The notes under the pieces were generated by a model, which saw nothing but the letters and a program-made list of their open reading frames with translations, was not told the origin of the DNA and did no database searches. The translations under genes were made by a program, and so were the position numbers. DNA of 64,000 nt from JAKSPM01 sp964450645 (GTDB taxonomy: Bacteria > Bacillota > Clostridia > Oscillospirales > Oscillospiraceae): contig CAYVEB010000001.1 in the NCBI GenBank assembly GCA_964450645.1, positions 99,640-163,639 on the forward strand, read 5' to 3'. Shown piece by piece: positions 40,621-47,663 of this stretch (its first letter is position 1; every line of letters starts with the position of its first letter).

Positions 40621-40986
40621 CTACGCTTTTCTTGTAAACGCTTTTAGCGCCGCAAAGGACGCGTCGCTGATCACATGCTCCATTTTGCACGCATCCTCCG
40701 TAGCGGTTTGCCGGTCCACACCCAAGCTGACCAAAAAATCGCTGAGTACATTGTGCCGCTCATAAATCTTTTCCGCGACCGCGCGGCCGCCTTCGGTCAG
40801 ATACAGAAATCCGTCCGCATCCGCCGTCAGATAGCCGCCCCGCTTTAAGATTCCCACCGCGCGGCTGACGCTGGGCTTCGAATACCCCATGTATTCGCCC
40901 ACGTCGATCGACCGTACAGCGCTGCGCTGCTTGGACAAAATCAGGATCGTTTCGAGATACATTTCCCCAGATTCTTGTAAGTGCAT
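40621..40986 (-). CDS. DtxR/MntR-family metal-dependent repressor
   Basis: This 121-residue protein has an N-terminal winged helix (ESGEMYLETILILSKQRSAVRSIDVGEYMGYSKPSVSRAVGILKRGGYL) and a short metal-binding/dimerisation domain with EKIYERHNVLSDFLVSLGVD and CKMEHVISD, the DtxR/MntR pattern. There is no C-terminal SH3-like domain, as in MntR. It probably senses manganese or iron and represses a transporter not found in this window. The ATG at 40986 follows GGGAGGT. Confidence 0.9.
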   Translation of the reverse strand: MHLQESGEMYLETILILSKQRSAVRSIDVGEYMGYSKPSVSRAVGILKRGGYLTADADGFLYLTEGGRAVAEKIYERHNVLSDFLVSLGVDRQTATEDACKMEHVISDASFAALKAFTRKA

Positions 40987-41143
40987 ACCGTACCTCCCAA
41001 CCAAAATTTTTTTGTGCCCAACCGCCGCGAGTTTGGCGCGGCGCTTTTGCGAGCTCCCGCGGAGCGCGCCGGCGGTTTTTCTGCGAACCAGCATCCCACA
41101 CGCCCCTGCAAGCCACTGCAGGCGCATCCAGGCGGGAAAACGC

Positions 41144-41178
41144 GCAAGCCCGCCGAACCGCTTGGCCGGCAGGCTTGC
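41144..41178 (-). terminator. Terminator of the rpmH-to-jag cluster
   Basis: On the minus strand GCAAGCCTGCCG and CGGCGGGCTTGC form a near-perfect 12-bp stem with an 11-base loop, followed by GCGTTTTC, 13 bases after the jag stop. Confidence 0.7.
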
Positions 41179-41190
41179 AGCCCAAATTTT

Positions 41191-42216
41191 TCAATCCTTG
41201 TGACGGCTATAGGCGATCACAATCCGGCGGTTGGGCTCCGTGCCGGTGGAATACGTGCTGACATTGGGGGTGTCCTGCAGTGCCGCGTGGATCACGTGCC
41301 GCTCGTAGGCGTTCATCGGTTCGAGGATGAAGTTCTTGCGATAGCGCACAGCCTTGGCCGCCATCTTCTGCGCCAGGCGCTGGAGGGACTCTTCGCGTTT
41401 GCCGCGGTAATTTTCCGCGTCGATGGTAATCCGGCAGCGCTTTTCCTCGCCGCGGTTAATGGTGTAGTTGGTCAAATGCTGAATGGCGTCCAGGGTATCG
41501 CCCCGGCGGCCGATCAGCGCGCCCAGGTTCTCCCCGACAAGCTCCACATGGTATGAGCCGTCTTCTTCCAGGCTGGCATGGGGCGTCGCGTTCGAGCCCA
41601 TATGCTCCAGCAGACCCTTAACAAACACTTCAATGCGCTGTTCCGTGGAACCATCGGGCGCCGGCGCGTAGATCTTCTCCGGCTGCGGCGCGGGCGCCTG
41701 GACCGGCTTCGGGGCGGGCGCCTGGGCCTTCTGCGGCTGCGGAACCGACGCGGGCTGATTGGCGGAATTCTGCTGCTTGGCCGGATGCGGCTGCTTTTTC
41801 CGCTCCGGGCGGGGCTTCGGCCCCTCCGGGCGGGCCGGACGTTCGGTATGGGGCGCGGCATCCGGGTGCGCTTCGCGCTCCGCCGGGCGCTCAGGCTTGT
41901 CCGCGGGCTTCGGCGCGGGCTTGGGATTTTCCAATTTTGTGGCCGGCGCGGGTTTGATCACAGTCTGCTCCGCAGGCTCCGGCTTGCGCTTCGGCTTCGT
42001 GCGGGAGGCTGAGGACAGCGCGGCCTTCGGCTCCTCATCGGGAACCTCATACGTCACGCGGATCTCCGCCAGCGACGCGCCAATTCCCAAAAAACCACGG
42101 CTGGCGTTTTTGATCACTTCGACCGAGAAACTGTCCCGGTCCATATTCAGCTGCTGGCAAGCGGCCGCAATGGCCAGATCAATCGTCTTGCCAGTGGTAA
42201 TGATACTCTTTTCCAT
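41191..42216 (-). CDS. jag: RNA-binding protein Jag/KhpB with an expanded linker
   Basis: This 341-residue protein has a Jag-N domain (residues 1-55, SIITTGKTIDLAIAAACQQL and SRGFLGIG), a long Ala/Pro/Lys-rich linker (about 60-190), a KH domain (HVELVGENLGALIGRRGDTLDAIQHLTNY) and an R3H domain (EPMNAYERHVIHAALQ). KhpB, with KhpA, binds RNA and affects cell elongation in Firmicutes. The linker is unusually long, about 130 residues, full of KPAPKP- and PAPQPEK-like units. It is directly downstream of yidC, as is typical. Confidence 0.95.
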   Translation of the reverse strand: MEKSIITTGKTIDLAIAAACQQLNMDRDSFSVEVIKNASRGFLGIGASLAEIRVTYEVPDEEPKAALSSASRTKPKRKPEPAEQTVIKPAPATKLENPKPAPKPADKPERPAEREAHPDAAPHTERPARPEGPKPRPERKKQPHPAKQQNSANQPASVPQPQKAQAPAPKPVQAPAPQPEKIYAPAPDGSTEQRIEVFVKGLLEHMGSNATPHASLEEDGSYHVELVGENLGALIGRRGDTLDAIQHLTNYTINRGEEKRCRITIDAENYRGKREESLQRLAQKMAAKAVRYRKNFILEPMNAYERHVIHAALQDTPNVSTYSTGTEPNRRIVIAYSRHKD

Positions 42217-42231
42217 AGTGTCTCCTATTTG

Positions 42232-43365
42232 CTATTCTTCCGAAGTTGTATGATAGCGATCCGGCTGATATGCGCGGCCGCGGGCATAGGGACGCTCCGG
42301 GTCGCCGGAAAGCGGCGCTTCGCCATCCGCGGCGCTGTCATGCTTGGCGGCGTACTGCCTGGCTGCGGCCTCCCGCTCGGCGGCCTTCTTCTGCTCCAGC
42401 TTTTTCCTGCTGGTGTTGGCCGTGATGCCGTCGGGGTTTTCCGCCCGGTGCTGGGCGCGGATGCGTTCTTTTTCCTCCTCCTCCGCCAAGCGCTTGGCGG
42501 CGCGCTCGCGCCGTTCGGCGTCCTCGGCGTCATAGGCCTTGCGGTAGTGCACGGTGAGCGCCCACTCCTGCAAGATGCCCAAAACGCCCTGGGCAATCCA
42601 GTACACCGACATACCGGCGGGCATGATAAATCCAAAGAACACCGACGTCAGCGGCATCAGATACATCATGGTTTTTCCGGACTGCGCGGCCGCATTCGCG
42701 GCCTCCTGGTCGCGCTCGCCGTATTCGTTCGTTGTAATCGAGGCGTTGAGCTTCTGCCCTACAAACATCGACAGCAAGTTAACGCCGCCGGAGACCAGCG
42801 GGATCAGGAACTGACCCACGTCGTTCCAGCTGGTCGCGTTCCAGATATGCCAGCTGGGAATGATCGACAGATCGATGCCGAACATACTCAAATCCATTAA
42901 ATTCCGGCTGTGGGCGGCCGCCAACTGCCAATAGGCGGCGTTGCTGGAGCCGAATCCGGCCTTTAACGCCAGGATATCCACGTAGTCCAGCCGCAGCACA
43001 TAGGTCAGCGGTTCGCGGATGACATAGTACAGCGGGAACAAAATCAGCATCGGCAGCAACGACCACAGGCAGCCGCCGGTCATGGACACGCCCTCTTCCT
43101 TGTAGAGTTCTGTGACGGCCTGCTGATAGCGCATTTTGTCATCTCCGCAGATACGCTCCAGCTCTTTCACCTGGGGTGCAATACGGGCGGTTTTCATGGT
43201 GGCTTTTTTCTGCTTAATGCTTGCGGGCAGCAGGATCAGCTTGACGACCAGCGCGAACAGGAAAATCGTCAGGGCGTAGTTCGTCGTCAGATCATACAGC
43301 CAGCCAAATACATAGCCAAAGCCAACTTGAATAAAGTTTGAGAATGTGACGGATACAAGAAACAT
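42232..43365 (-). CDS. yidC: Membrane protein insertase YidC/OxaA
   Basis: This 377-residue insertase places proteins in the cytoplasmic membrane, alone or with SecYEG. Five hydrophobic helices are visible with NYALTIFLFALVVKLILLPASIKQKK (first helix and conserved Lys/Arg) and the cytoplasmic hairpin MKTARIAPQVKELERIC. The C-terminal tail (about residues 285-377) is rich in Arg, Lys, Glu and Ala, including EERKRIRAQHR-like charge patches, and may contact the ribosome. It has no lipobox signal, unlike many Bacillus YidC. It lies between yidD and jag. Confidence 0.96.
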   Translation of the reverse strand: MFLVSVTFSNFIQVGFGYVFGWLYDLTTNYALTIFLFALVVKLILLPASIKQKKATMKTARIAPQVKELERICGDDKMRYQQAVTELYKEEGVSMTGGCLWSLLPMLILFPLYYVIREPLTYVLRLDYVDILALKAGFGSSNAAYWQLAAAHSRNLMDLSMFGIDLSIIPSWHIWNATSWNDVGQFLIPLVSGGVNLLSMFVGQKLNASITTNEYGERDQEAANAAAQSGKTMMYLMPLTSVFFGFIMPAGMSVYWIAQGVLGILQEWALTVHYRKAYDAEDAERRERAAKRLAEEEEKERIRAQHRAENPDGITANTSRKKLEQKKAAEREAAARQYAAKHDSAADGEAPLSGDPERPYARGRAYQPDRYHTTSEE

Positions 43366-43400
43366 GACTTACCTCCATAGGTGCCCAAAGAGCCGACGGC

Positions 43401-43613
43401 TCATGGGACAGGATCGTAGGGATCCGCGTGATTCCAAGGGTTGCACCGGATTAAGCGCCAAAGCGTCAGCCAGCCGCCCTTCCAGGCGCCGTATTTTTCG
43501 ATGGCCTCGACGGCGTATTCCGAACAGGTGGGAATAAAGCGGCATTTTCCCGGGTGCGCGGGCGAGATATGCCGGCGGTAAAACCGGATCATGGCCAGCA
43601 TCAGCCGTTTCAT
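43401..43613 (-). CDS. yidD: Membrane protein insertion efficiency factor YidD
   Basis: This 70-residue amphipathic protein has the diagnostic MLAMIRFYRRHISPAHPGKCRFIPTCSEYAVEAIEKYGAWKGGWLTLWRLIRCNPW with conserved Cys residues. It assists YidC. Its start overlaps the rnpA stop by 4 bases, so the two are coupled. Confidence 0.97.
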   Translation of the reverse strand: MKRLMLAMIRFYRRHISPAHPGKCRFIPTCSEYAVEAIEKYGAWKGGWLTLWRLIRCNPWNHADPYDPVP

Positions 43614-43957
43614 CTCGATTCCTCCCGCAGTAAACCCAGCTTTTCCGCCGCGCGCAGAAAATCCGCCTGGAGCGCGGAGAATTTCGCGTTGGCCGCGCGG
43701 CCTCTCGCCACCACCACGATGTCAAAGCCCGGAAGAAACAGGCCCTCATGGATCCGGTAGATCTCGCGCAGACGGCGGCGGATGCGGTTGCGCACCACCG
43801 CGTGCCCCAGTTTTTTTCCTGTGGTAATACCCACGCGGTTGCAGGCCAGGCCGTTGGGCCGGGAATAGAGTACCACATGACGCGTCGCGCAGACGCTGCC
43901 CTTGACATACAACCGGCGAAACACATGATTTAGCTTCAGAGATGTGGAGAACCGCAT
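43610..43957 (-). CDS. rnpA: Ribonuclease P protein component
   Basis: This 115-residue basic protein joins the catalytic RNase P RNA to process tRNA 5' ends. The LKLNHVFRRLYVKG start and the RNR-box KKLGHAVVRNRIRRRLREIYR are diagnostic. The ATG at 43957 is preceded by AAGGAGGAAACC; upstream in-frame codons lie in the rpmH-rnpA gap. The RNase P RNA gene itself is not in this window. Confidence 0.97.
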   Translation of the reverse strand: MRFSTSLKLNHVFRRLYVKGSVCATRHVVLYSRPNGLACNRVGITTGKKLGHAVVRNRIRRRLREIYRIHEGLFLPGFDIVVVARGRAANAKFSALQADFLRAAEKLGLLREESR

Positions 43958-44094
43958 TGGTTTCCTCCTTGGAATAAATACAAAGGGCGAACAGAACACC
44001 GTTCACCCCTTGGAAGCTCTGATACGGCCAAAGCGCCAGGCCAGCGGCGCATCCCCGCTCGGGTTCATCTAAAATCCAGGTGCAGCCGAAACGA

Positions 44095-44229
44095 TCAGGC
44101 GGACAGTACGGATCTACCCTTAGCGCGGCGGCGGGCAAGAACCTTGCGGCCATTGGACGTAGCCATTCTCTTGCGGAAACCGTGGACCTTGGATCTGTGG
44201 CGTTTCTTGGGTTGATAGGTACGCAGCAT
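44095..44229 (-). CDS. rpmH: Large-subunit ribosomal protein L34
   Basis: This 44-residue basic protein has the universal MLRTYQPKKRHRSKVHGFRKRM start and ends KGRSVLSA. The ATG has AGGAGGTG 7 bases upstream. It is first of rpmH-rnpA-yidD-yidC-jag; dnaA, divergent from rpmH in many Firmicutes, is not here. Confidence 0.98.
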   Translation of the reverse strand: MLRTYQPKKRHRSKVHGFRKRMATSNGRKVLARRRAKGRSVLSA

Positions 44230-44285
44230 CGTGTACACCTCCTGTAAAATAATGCTCAACAGCGAAAAGCTGTAGCAATCAAGCC

Positions 44286-44607
44286 CCAAGCGTGCCAGTT
44301 GAAAAACAGTATTTTCCGACTGGCTCCAAATCGAACCCGCTTCGCCGGGCTCCAATTTGAAAGGGTTGCAGACCGCCGCAGCGCCCGCGCCAAAGGCGCG
44401 CACGTTTGCAGCTATAAAGTATTTTCGTGACGTACGTGCCGCCGCAAAAATAATCCAAATAATTTTGCGCCTACAAACGCGGAGCTTGCGCCTACGAGTG
44501 CGAACTCTGCTTGCGCCTGCGAGCGCGAACTCTGCTTGCGCCTGTGAGTGCGGACTCTGCGAGGCTTTAAAAATCTATCCAAGCGTGCCAAGTAATGGCA
44601 CGCTTGG
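44286..44607. repeat. Three copies of CCAAGCGTGCCA, two forming a hairpin
   Basis: CCAAGCGTGCCA occurs at 44286-44297 and 44579-44590 (direct) and as its exact complement at 44596-44607, so the last two form a 12-bp hairpin with a 5-base loop (AGTAA). The hairpin is followed by CTTATTATAA on the plus strand. It could be a terminator of the HD-domain gene, although the minus-strand tail ATAGATTTTT is offset. Confidence 0.65.
44464..44558. repeat. 25-base tandem repeat array upstream of rpmH
   Basis: Three full 25-base copies (44484-44508, 44509-44533, 44534-44558) of GCTTGCGCCTRYGAGYGCGRACTCT, preceded by a partial diverged copy (44464-44483). The copies differ at up to four positions and have no spacers. 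The interval 44230-44708 otherwise contains no gene I can support. Confidence 0.85.
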
Positions 44608-44708
44608 CTTATTATAACCGATTCCCCCAGCAATTGTCAACTGATTTTTTGCGAATTTCCCCTCTTTTTCAAAAAAACAAACCTTTCCGGCACGGAGCCG
44701 GTCTGCAC

Positions 44709-45347
44709 TCAGCGCAGGGCTTCGTCCGCGCACAATTCCATCTGGGCCTTCAGCCGCCGGTAATACTCCAGTTGGAAGCCCAGCCGGTCGCGCCAAAGGG
44801 CGGTCGCCGTATGCGTGGCAAAGGGCAGATCCAAATACTGCTCGTAGCGCGCAATCTGCGCCACAGCAATATCCAGGATCTCCCTGGGGCGCTTTTTCAT
44901 AAAATCGTAATAGGTCACCGTGTCGGCCATGCGCAGCGCGTCAAAGCGGTCGATGTTGTCGGCATCGGCGACGCTGGCCTCCAGCGGCGTGCAGGGGCGC
45001 GGATAGTCACGCTCCTCCTCGGTGTGCACCATGATGGCGTAGCAGACCGTCTCCAACCGCCCGGCGTCCAGGCCAAGCTTTTGCAAAAACGGCCTGGCGA
45101 CTTGGGCGCTCAGCTTGCCGTGGTGCTCGTATTCCTCCTGGGTCTTGCACAGCACGTACCCCACGTCGTGCAGCAGGCACGCCAGCGCCATCGTCTCCCG
45201 GTCGAAGCCCTCCTGCACGGCGATGGCCTGTCCGATCGCCGCCACCCGCAGCGTGTGCTCATAACGGTAACGCCAGCGGATTTCCTCCATGCCGCTGCCT
45301 TGCAGCTGTTCGAGCAAAAATGCCTTGGTCTGTCTAATCCGGTCCAA
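44709..45347 (-). CDS. HD-domain phosphohydrolase
   Basis: This 212-residue metal-dependent HD-domain protein shows the His-HD-Asp series: RYEHTLRVAAIGQAIA, ACLLHDVGYVLC, a following EHHGKLSA, and DADNIDRFDALRM. This arrangement resembles small HD hydrolases acting on nucleotides. The substrate is unknown. It is 55 bases downstream of proS on the same strand and may be cotranscribed with it. Confidence 0.85.
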   Translation of the reverse strand: MDRIRQTKAFLLEQLQGSGMEEIRWRYRYEHTLRVAAIGQAIAVQEGFDRETMALACLLHDVGYVLCKTQEEYEHHGKLSAQVARPFLQKLGLDAGRLETVCYAIMVHTEEERDYPRPCTPLEASVADADNIDRFDALRMADTVTYYDFMKKRPREILDIAVAQIARYEQYLDLPFATHTATALWRDRLGFQLEYYRRLKAQMELCADEALR

Positions 45348-45402
45348 TATCTCTCACTCCTCGCCGATACCGGGCCTTTGCCGGCTTTTCCACGGGGTCA
45401 AA

Positions 45403-46839
45403 TCAATACGCCACACCCCAGTAAATCATTTTGTCCGCCGGCTTGCCGCAGATGGCGCAGGTATCCGCCAGCTTTTCCTGCCGGAACGGAATACAGCGGG
45501 AGGTCATCCCTGCCTCGTCCTTCATCCGCTCCTCGCACTCCGGACAGCCGCACCACATGGTCTTGATAAATCCGCCCTTTTCGCGCTGCAGCCGCGCGGC
45601 CTGCTCCAGGGAGTAGGCGACGTAGGTGTGGGTGTTGAGGTTGTCCAGCGCCCGCTGGTACAGCCCCCGGTGTACGGCCTCCAGCAATCCGCCCGCCGTT
45701 TCCTCCAGCTGCTCCAGGCGCACAAAGGTCTTCTCCAGATTGTCCCGCCGCACCATGCAGCACTGGCCCTGTTCGATGTCCCTCGGCCCGATCTCCACAC
45801 GCAGAGGGACGCCCTTCATCTCGTGCTGGGCGCACTTCCAGCCCAGCGAGTTATCGCTGTCGTCCATGCCGACGCGGTAGCCCGCGGCCGCCAGACGGTT
45901 TTTCAGCGCCTTTGCCGCCTCCAAAACGCCCGGCTTGTGCTGCGCCACCGGCACCACAATCATCTGCACCGGCGCGATCTTGGGCGGGAGCACCAGGCCG
46001 TTGTTGTCGCCATGGGTCATGATGATGCCGCCGATGAGCCGCGTGGACACGCCCCAAGAGGTCTGGAACGGGTGTACGCGCTGGTTATCCTGGTTCGTAT
46101 AGGTGATGTCAAACGCCTTGGCGAATCCGTCGCCAAAGTAGTGCGACGTGCCCGCCTGAAGGGCCTTGCGATCGTGCATCATGCACTCGATGCAGTAGGT
46201 CGCCTCCGCGCCGTTGAACTTCTCCTTCTCGGTCTTCTGCCCGCGTGTCACCGGCATGGCCAGCACATTTTCGCAGAAGTCGGCGTATACGTTGAGCATC
46301 CGCTCCGTTTCCTCCTTGGCCTCCTGCGCGGTAGCGTGCATCGTGTGCCCCTCCTGCCACAAAAATTCCCGATGGCGCAAGAACGGACGGGAGGTCTTTT
46401 CCCAGCGCAGGACACTGCACCACTGGTTGTACATCTTGGGCAGATCCCGGTGGGACTGAATCACATTCTTAAAATGCTCGCAGAACAGGGTTTCCGAGGT
46501 GGGGCGGATGCAGTAGCGCTCCTCCAGCGGTTCGCTGCCGCCCATGGTGACCCACGCGCACTCCGGCGCGAAGCCCTCCACGTGGTCTTTCTCCTTTTGC
46601 AGCAGGGACTCCGGAATCAGCATCGGCATATAGACGTTTTCCGCGCCGGTTTCCTTAAACGCGGCGTCCAGCGTGCGCTGGATATTCTCCCAGATGGCGT
46701 AGCCATAGGGTCGGTAGATAAACATCCCCTTGATTGACGAATAGTCGATCAGCTCCGCTTTTACGCACACGTCGGTGAACCACTGGGCAAAATCTTTCTC
46801 CATATCGGTAATTTGCTCCACCTTTTTCTCTTTTGCCAT
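45403..46839 (-). CDS. proS: Proline--tRNA ligase (archaeal/eukaryote-type)
   Basis: This 478-residue class II synthetase charges tRNA-Pro. Motif 2 is CSVLRWEKTSRPFLRHREFLWQEGHTMHAT, motif 3 GGIIMTHGDNNGLVLPPKIAPVQ, and RPTSETLFCEHFKNVIQ is the proline-pocket segment. The C-terminal extension has four Cys residues (CGCPECEER.., CAICGKPADK) that bind zinc and ends in Tyr, marking the ProS3 type without the bacterial INS editing domain. A roughly 260-base structured leader precedes it. Confidence 0.96.
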   Translation of the reverse strand: MAKEKKVEQITDMEKDFAQWFTDVCVKAELIDYSSIKGMFIYRPYGYAIWENIQRTLDAAFKETGAENVYMPMLIPESLLQKEKDHVEGFAPECAWVTMGGSEPLEERYCIRPTSETLFCEHFKNVIQSHRDLPKMYNQWCSVLRWEKTSRPFLRHREFLWQEGHTMHATAQEAKEETERMLNVYADFCENVLAMPVTRGQKTEKEKFNGAEATYCIECMMHDRKALQAGTSHYFGDGFAKAFDITYTNQDNQRVHPFQTSWGVSTRLIGGIIMTHGDNNGLVLPPKIAPVQMIVVPVAQHKPGVLEAAKALKNRLAAAGYRVGMDDSDNSLGWKCAQHEMKGVPLRVEIGPRDIEQGQCCMVRRDNLEKTFVRLEQLEETAGGLLEAVHRGLYQRALDNLNTHTYVAYSLEQAARLQREKGGFIKTMWCGCPECEERMKDEAGMTSRCIPFRQEKLADTCAICGKPADKMIYWGVAY

Positions 46840-47100
46840 CCTTGCTCCATCCTTTCAATCGGGAAACGCCGTTCCCAAAAACGCGGCAAGATCTTTCCGC
46901 GCGCGTTCGTATCAAACTGATTTTTTTAGGTGCCGCCGCGCGATTCTGATGACGCAGGTGCGCGGTCAAATTTTTCGTCAAACAATACAATCCAGCGACG
47001 GCTGTACTGGCGTACCGCCTAAAAAATTTGTGCGGTTTGACGGAAAAAATGCAAACAAATGCGCCATCAAGGCGTCAGCCGTGAACTGTGCGGTGGTGCC
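46840..47100 (-). promoter_or_regulatory. Structured proS leader of unknown class
   Basis: In the minus-strand transcript a 5' element (47048-47018, containing CGTCAAAC and then TTTTTTAGG) can pair with two later elements. These are GTTTGACGAAAAA (46983-46971) and CCTAAAAAAATCAGTTTGA (46930-46912). The two pairings share the GTCAAAC segment and are mutually exclusive, as in an attenuator or riboswitch. It lacks the T-box core. No other gene is seen in 46840-47199. Confidence 0.5.
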
Positions 47101-47104
47101 CTTT

Positions 47105-47133
47105 ATATTACCATACCATCTTCCCTCTGTCAA
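47105..47133 (-). promoter_or_regulatory. Promoter of proS
   Basis: Minus-strand TTGACA (47128-47133) and TAATAT (47105-47110) with a 17-base spacer, giving a leader of about 260 bases. Confidence 0.7.
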
Positions 47134-47199
47134 GTCGCCAAATCGGCGCATAGACTGGAACGATAAGCTTTGTATCGAACATCATATCAGGAGGTCCCG

Positions 47200-47367
47200 A
47201 TGGTAGAAATCACCCTACACCTCGACGATGCGGCTGCCCAGCTGTACCGCCGTCTTGCATGCCATGTCGGACTGCCGCTGGAGCAGGTACTCTCCGACGC
47301 GCTGTTCTTACTGGCAGGCGAACTGGCGGCCGAGGCGCTGTCCGCCAAGCGATACCCAACTTCCTAA
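47200..47367 (+). CDS. Small ribbon-helix-helix-like protein
   Basis: This 55-residue protein starts at an ATG with AGGAGG 6 bases upstream. It reads as a beta strand (VEITLHL) followed by two helices (DAAAQLYRRLACHVGL and PLEQVLSDALFLLAGELAAEAL), the size and order of a ribbon-helix-helix DNA-binding protein or orphan antitoxin. No toxin gene is adjacent. It sits between the proS promoter (divergent) and the ABC exporter leader and is closed by its own terminator. Confidence 0.6.
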   Translation: MVEITLHLDDAAAQLYRRLACHVGLPLEQVLSDALFLLAGELAAEALSAKRYPTS

Positions 47368-47373
47368 ACCAAA

Positions 47374-47400
47374 CCGGGGCCGCGCCGTGCGCGGCTCCGG
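47374..47400 (+). terminator. GC-rich hairpin after the small RHH-like gene
   Basis: CCGGGGCCGCGC (47374-47385) and GCGCGGCTCCGG (47389-47400) pair with one G-U over a CGT loop, 6 bases after the stop. The U-tract is weak (GGGTTTT about 10 bases on). Confidence 0.55.
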
Positions 47401-47459
47401 GCGCGAACTGGGTTTTAACTGAAAAATTCTAATTTTTCACGTCAAATTCACGCGAGCGC

Positions 47460-47488
47460 TTGACAATCCGTGGAAAAGCGTTTATACT
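47460..47488 (+). promoter_or_regulatory. Promoter of the ABC exporter leader
   Basis: TTGACA (47460-47465) and TATACT (47483-47488) with a 17-base spacer. Transcription would start near 47495, 30 bases before the leader peptide. Confidence 0.85.
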
Positions 47489-47524
47489 GTACAAAGACTT
47501 CGCAGCGGAAAGGGGATGCGCACC

Positions 47525-47596
47525 ATGTTCAACTGGATGGAGAAAAAACGAGTTGCACCAGCGGGGAATCTGTGCGTCCAAACGCGTGCGGATTGA
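47525..47596 (+). CDS. 23-residue leader peptide of the ABC exporter operon
   Basis: ATG at 47525 with GGAAAGGGG 9 bases upstream encodes a 23-residue basic peptide beginning MFNWMEKKRVAPAG and ending QTRAD. It lies between a strong promoter and an intrinsic terminator, so it is probably a sensor of translation and not a functional protein. Codons 12-14 (CCA GCG GGG, 47558-47566) can pair with the terminator's 5' arm. Comparable leaders precede drug exporters in Firmicutes, for example bmrB before bmrCD in Bacillus subtilis. An in-frame ATG three codons earlier is too close to the ribosome site. Confidence 0.7.
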   Translation: MFNWMEKKRVAPAGNLCVQTRAD

Positions 47597-47638
47597 GCTT
47601 TTTCTTCTTTGCGCCCCTCTGGTAAGAGGGGCGTTTTT
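47558..47638 (+). promoter_or_regulatory. Attenuator: terminator with competing antiterminator
   Basis: The terminator is GCCCCTCT (47613-47620), loop GGTA, AGAGGGGC (47625-47632), then GTTTTTTG. The upstream segment CCAGCGGGG (47558-47566) inside the leader reading frame pairs with CCCCTCTGG (47614-47622) at eight of nine positions, which would destroy the terminator. The position of a ribosome on the leader therefore can decide read-through into the exporter genes. Confidence 0.7.
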
Positions 47639-47663
47639 TGCGTCCTTGGGAAGGGGGAATTTT

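Noticed and set aside
44320..44345. tRNA-like T-loop (GGGTTCGATTTGG) on the minus strand upstream of rpmH
   Set aside because: No acceptor, anticodon or D arms can be folded around it, so it is chance.
44464..44558. Possible CRISPR array
   Set aside because: The 25-base units are directly adjacent with no spacers and they diverge; no cas gene is in the window.
44095..44708. Replication origin next to rpmH
   Set aside because: No dnaA or dnaN gene, no TTATCCACA-type box cluster and no AT-rich unwinding element is visible.
47015..47035. T-box core in the proS leader (AGGCGGTACGCC)
   Set aside because: It lacks the GGTGG/ACCGCG pattern and the UGGN bulge needed to contact tRNA CCA; only a weak resemblance remains.
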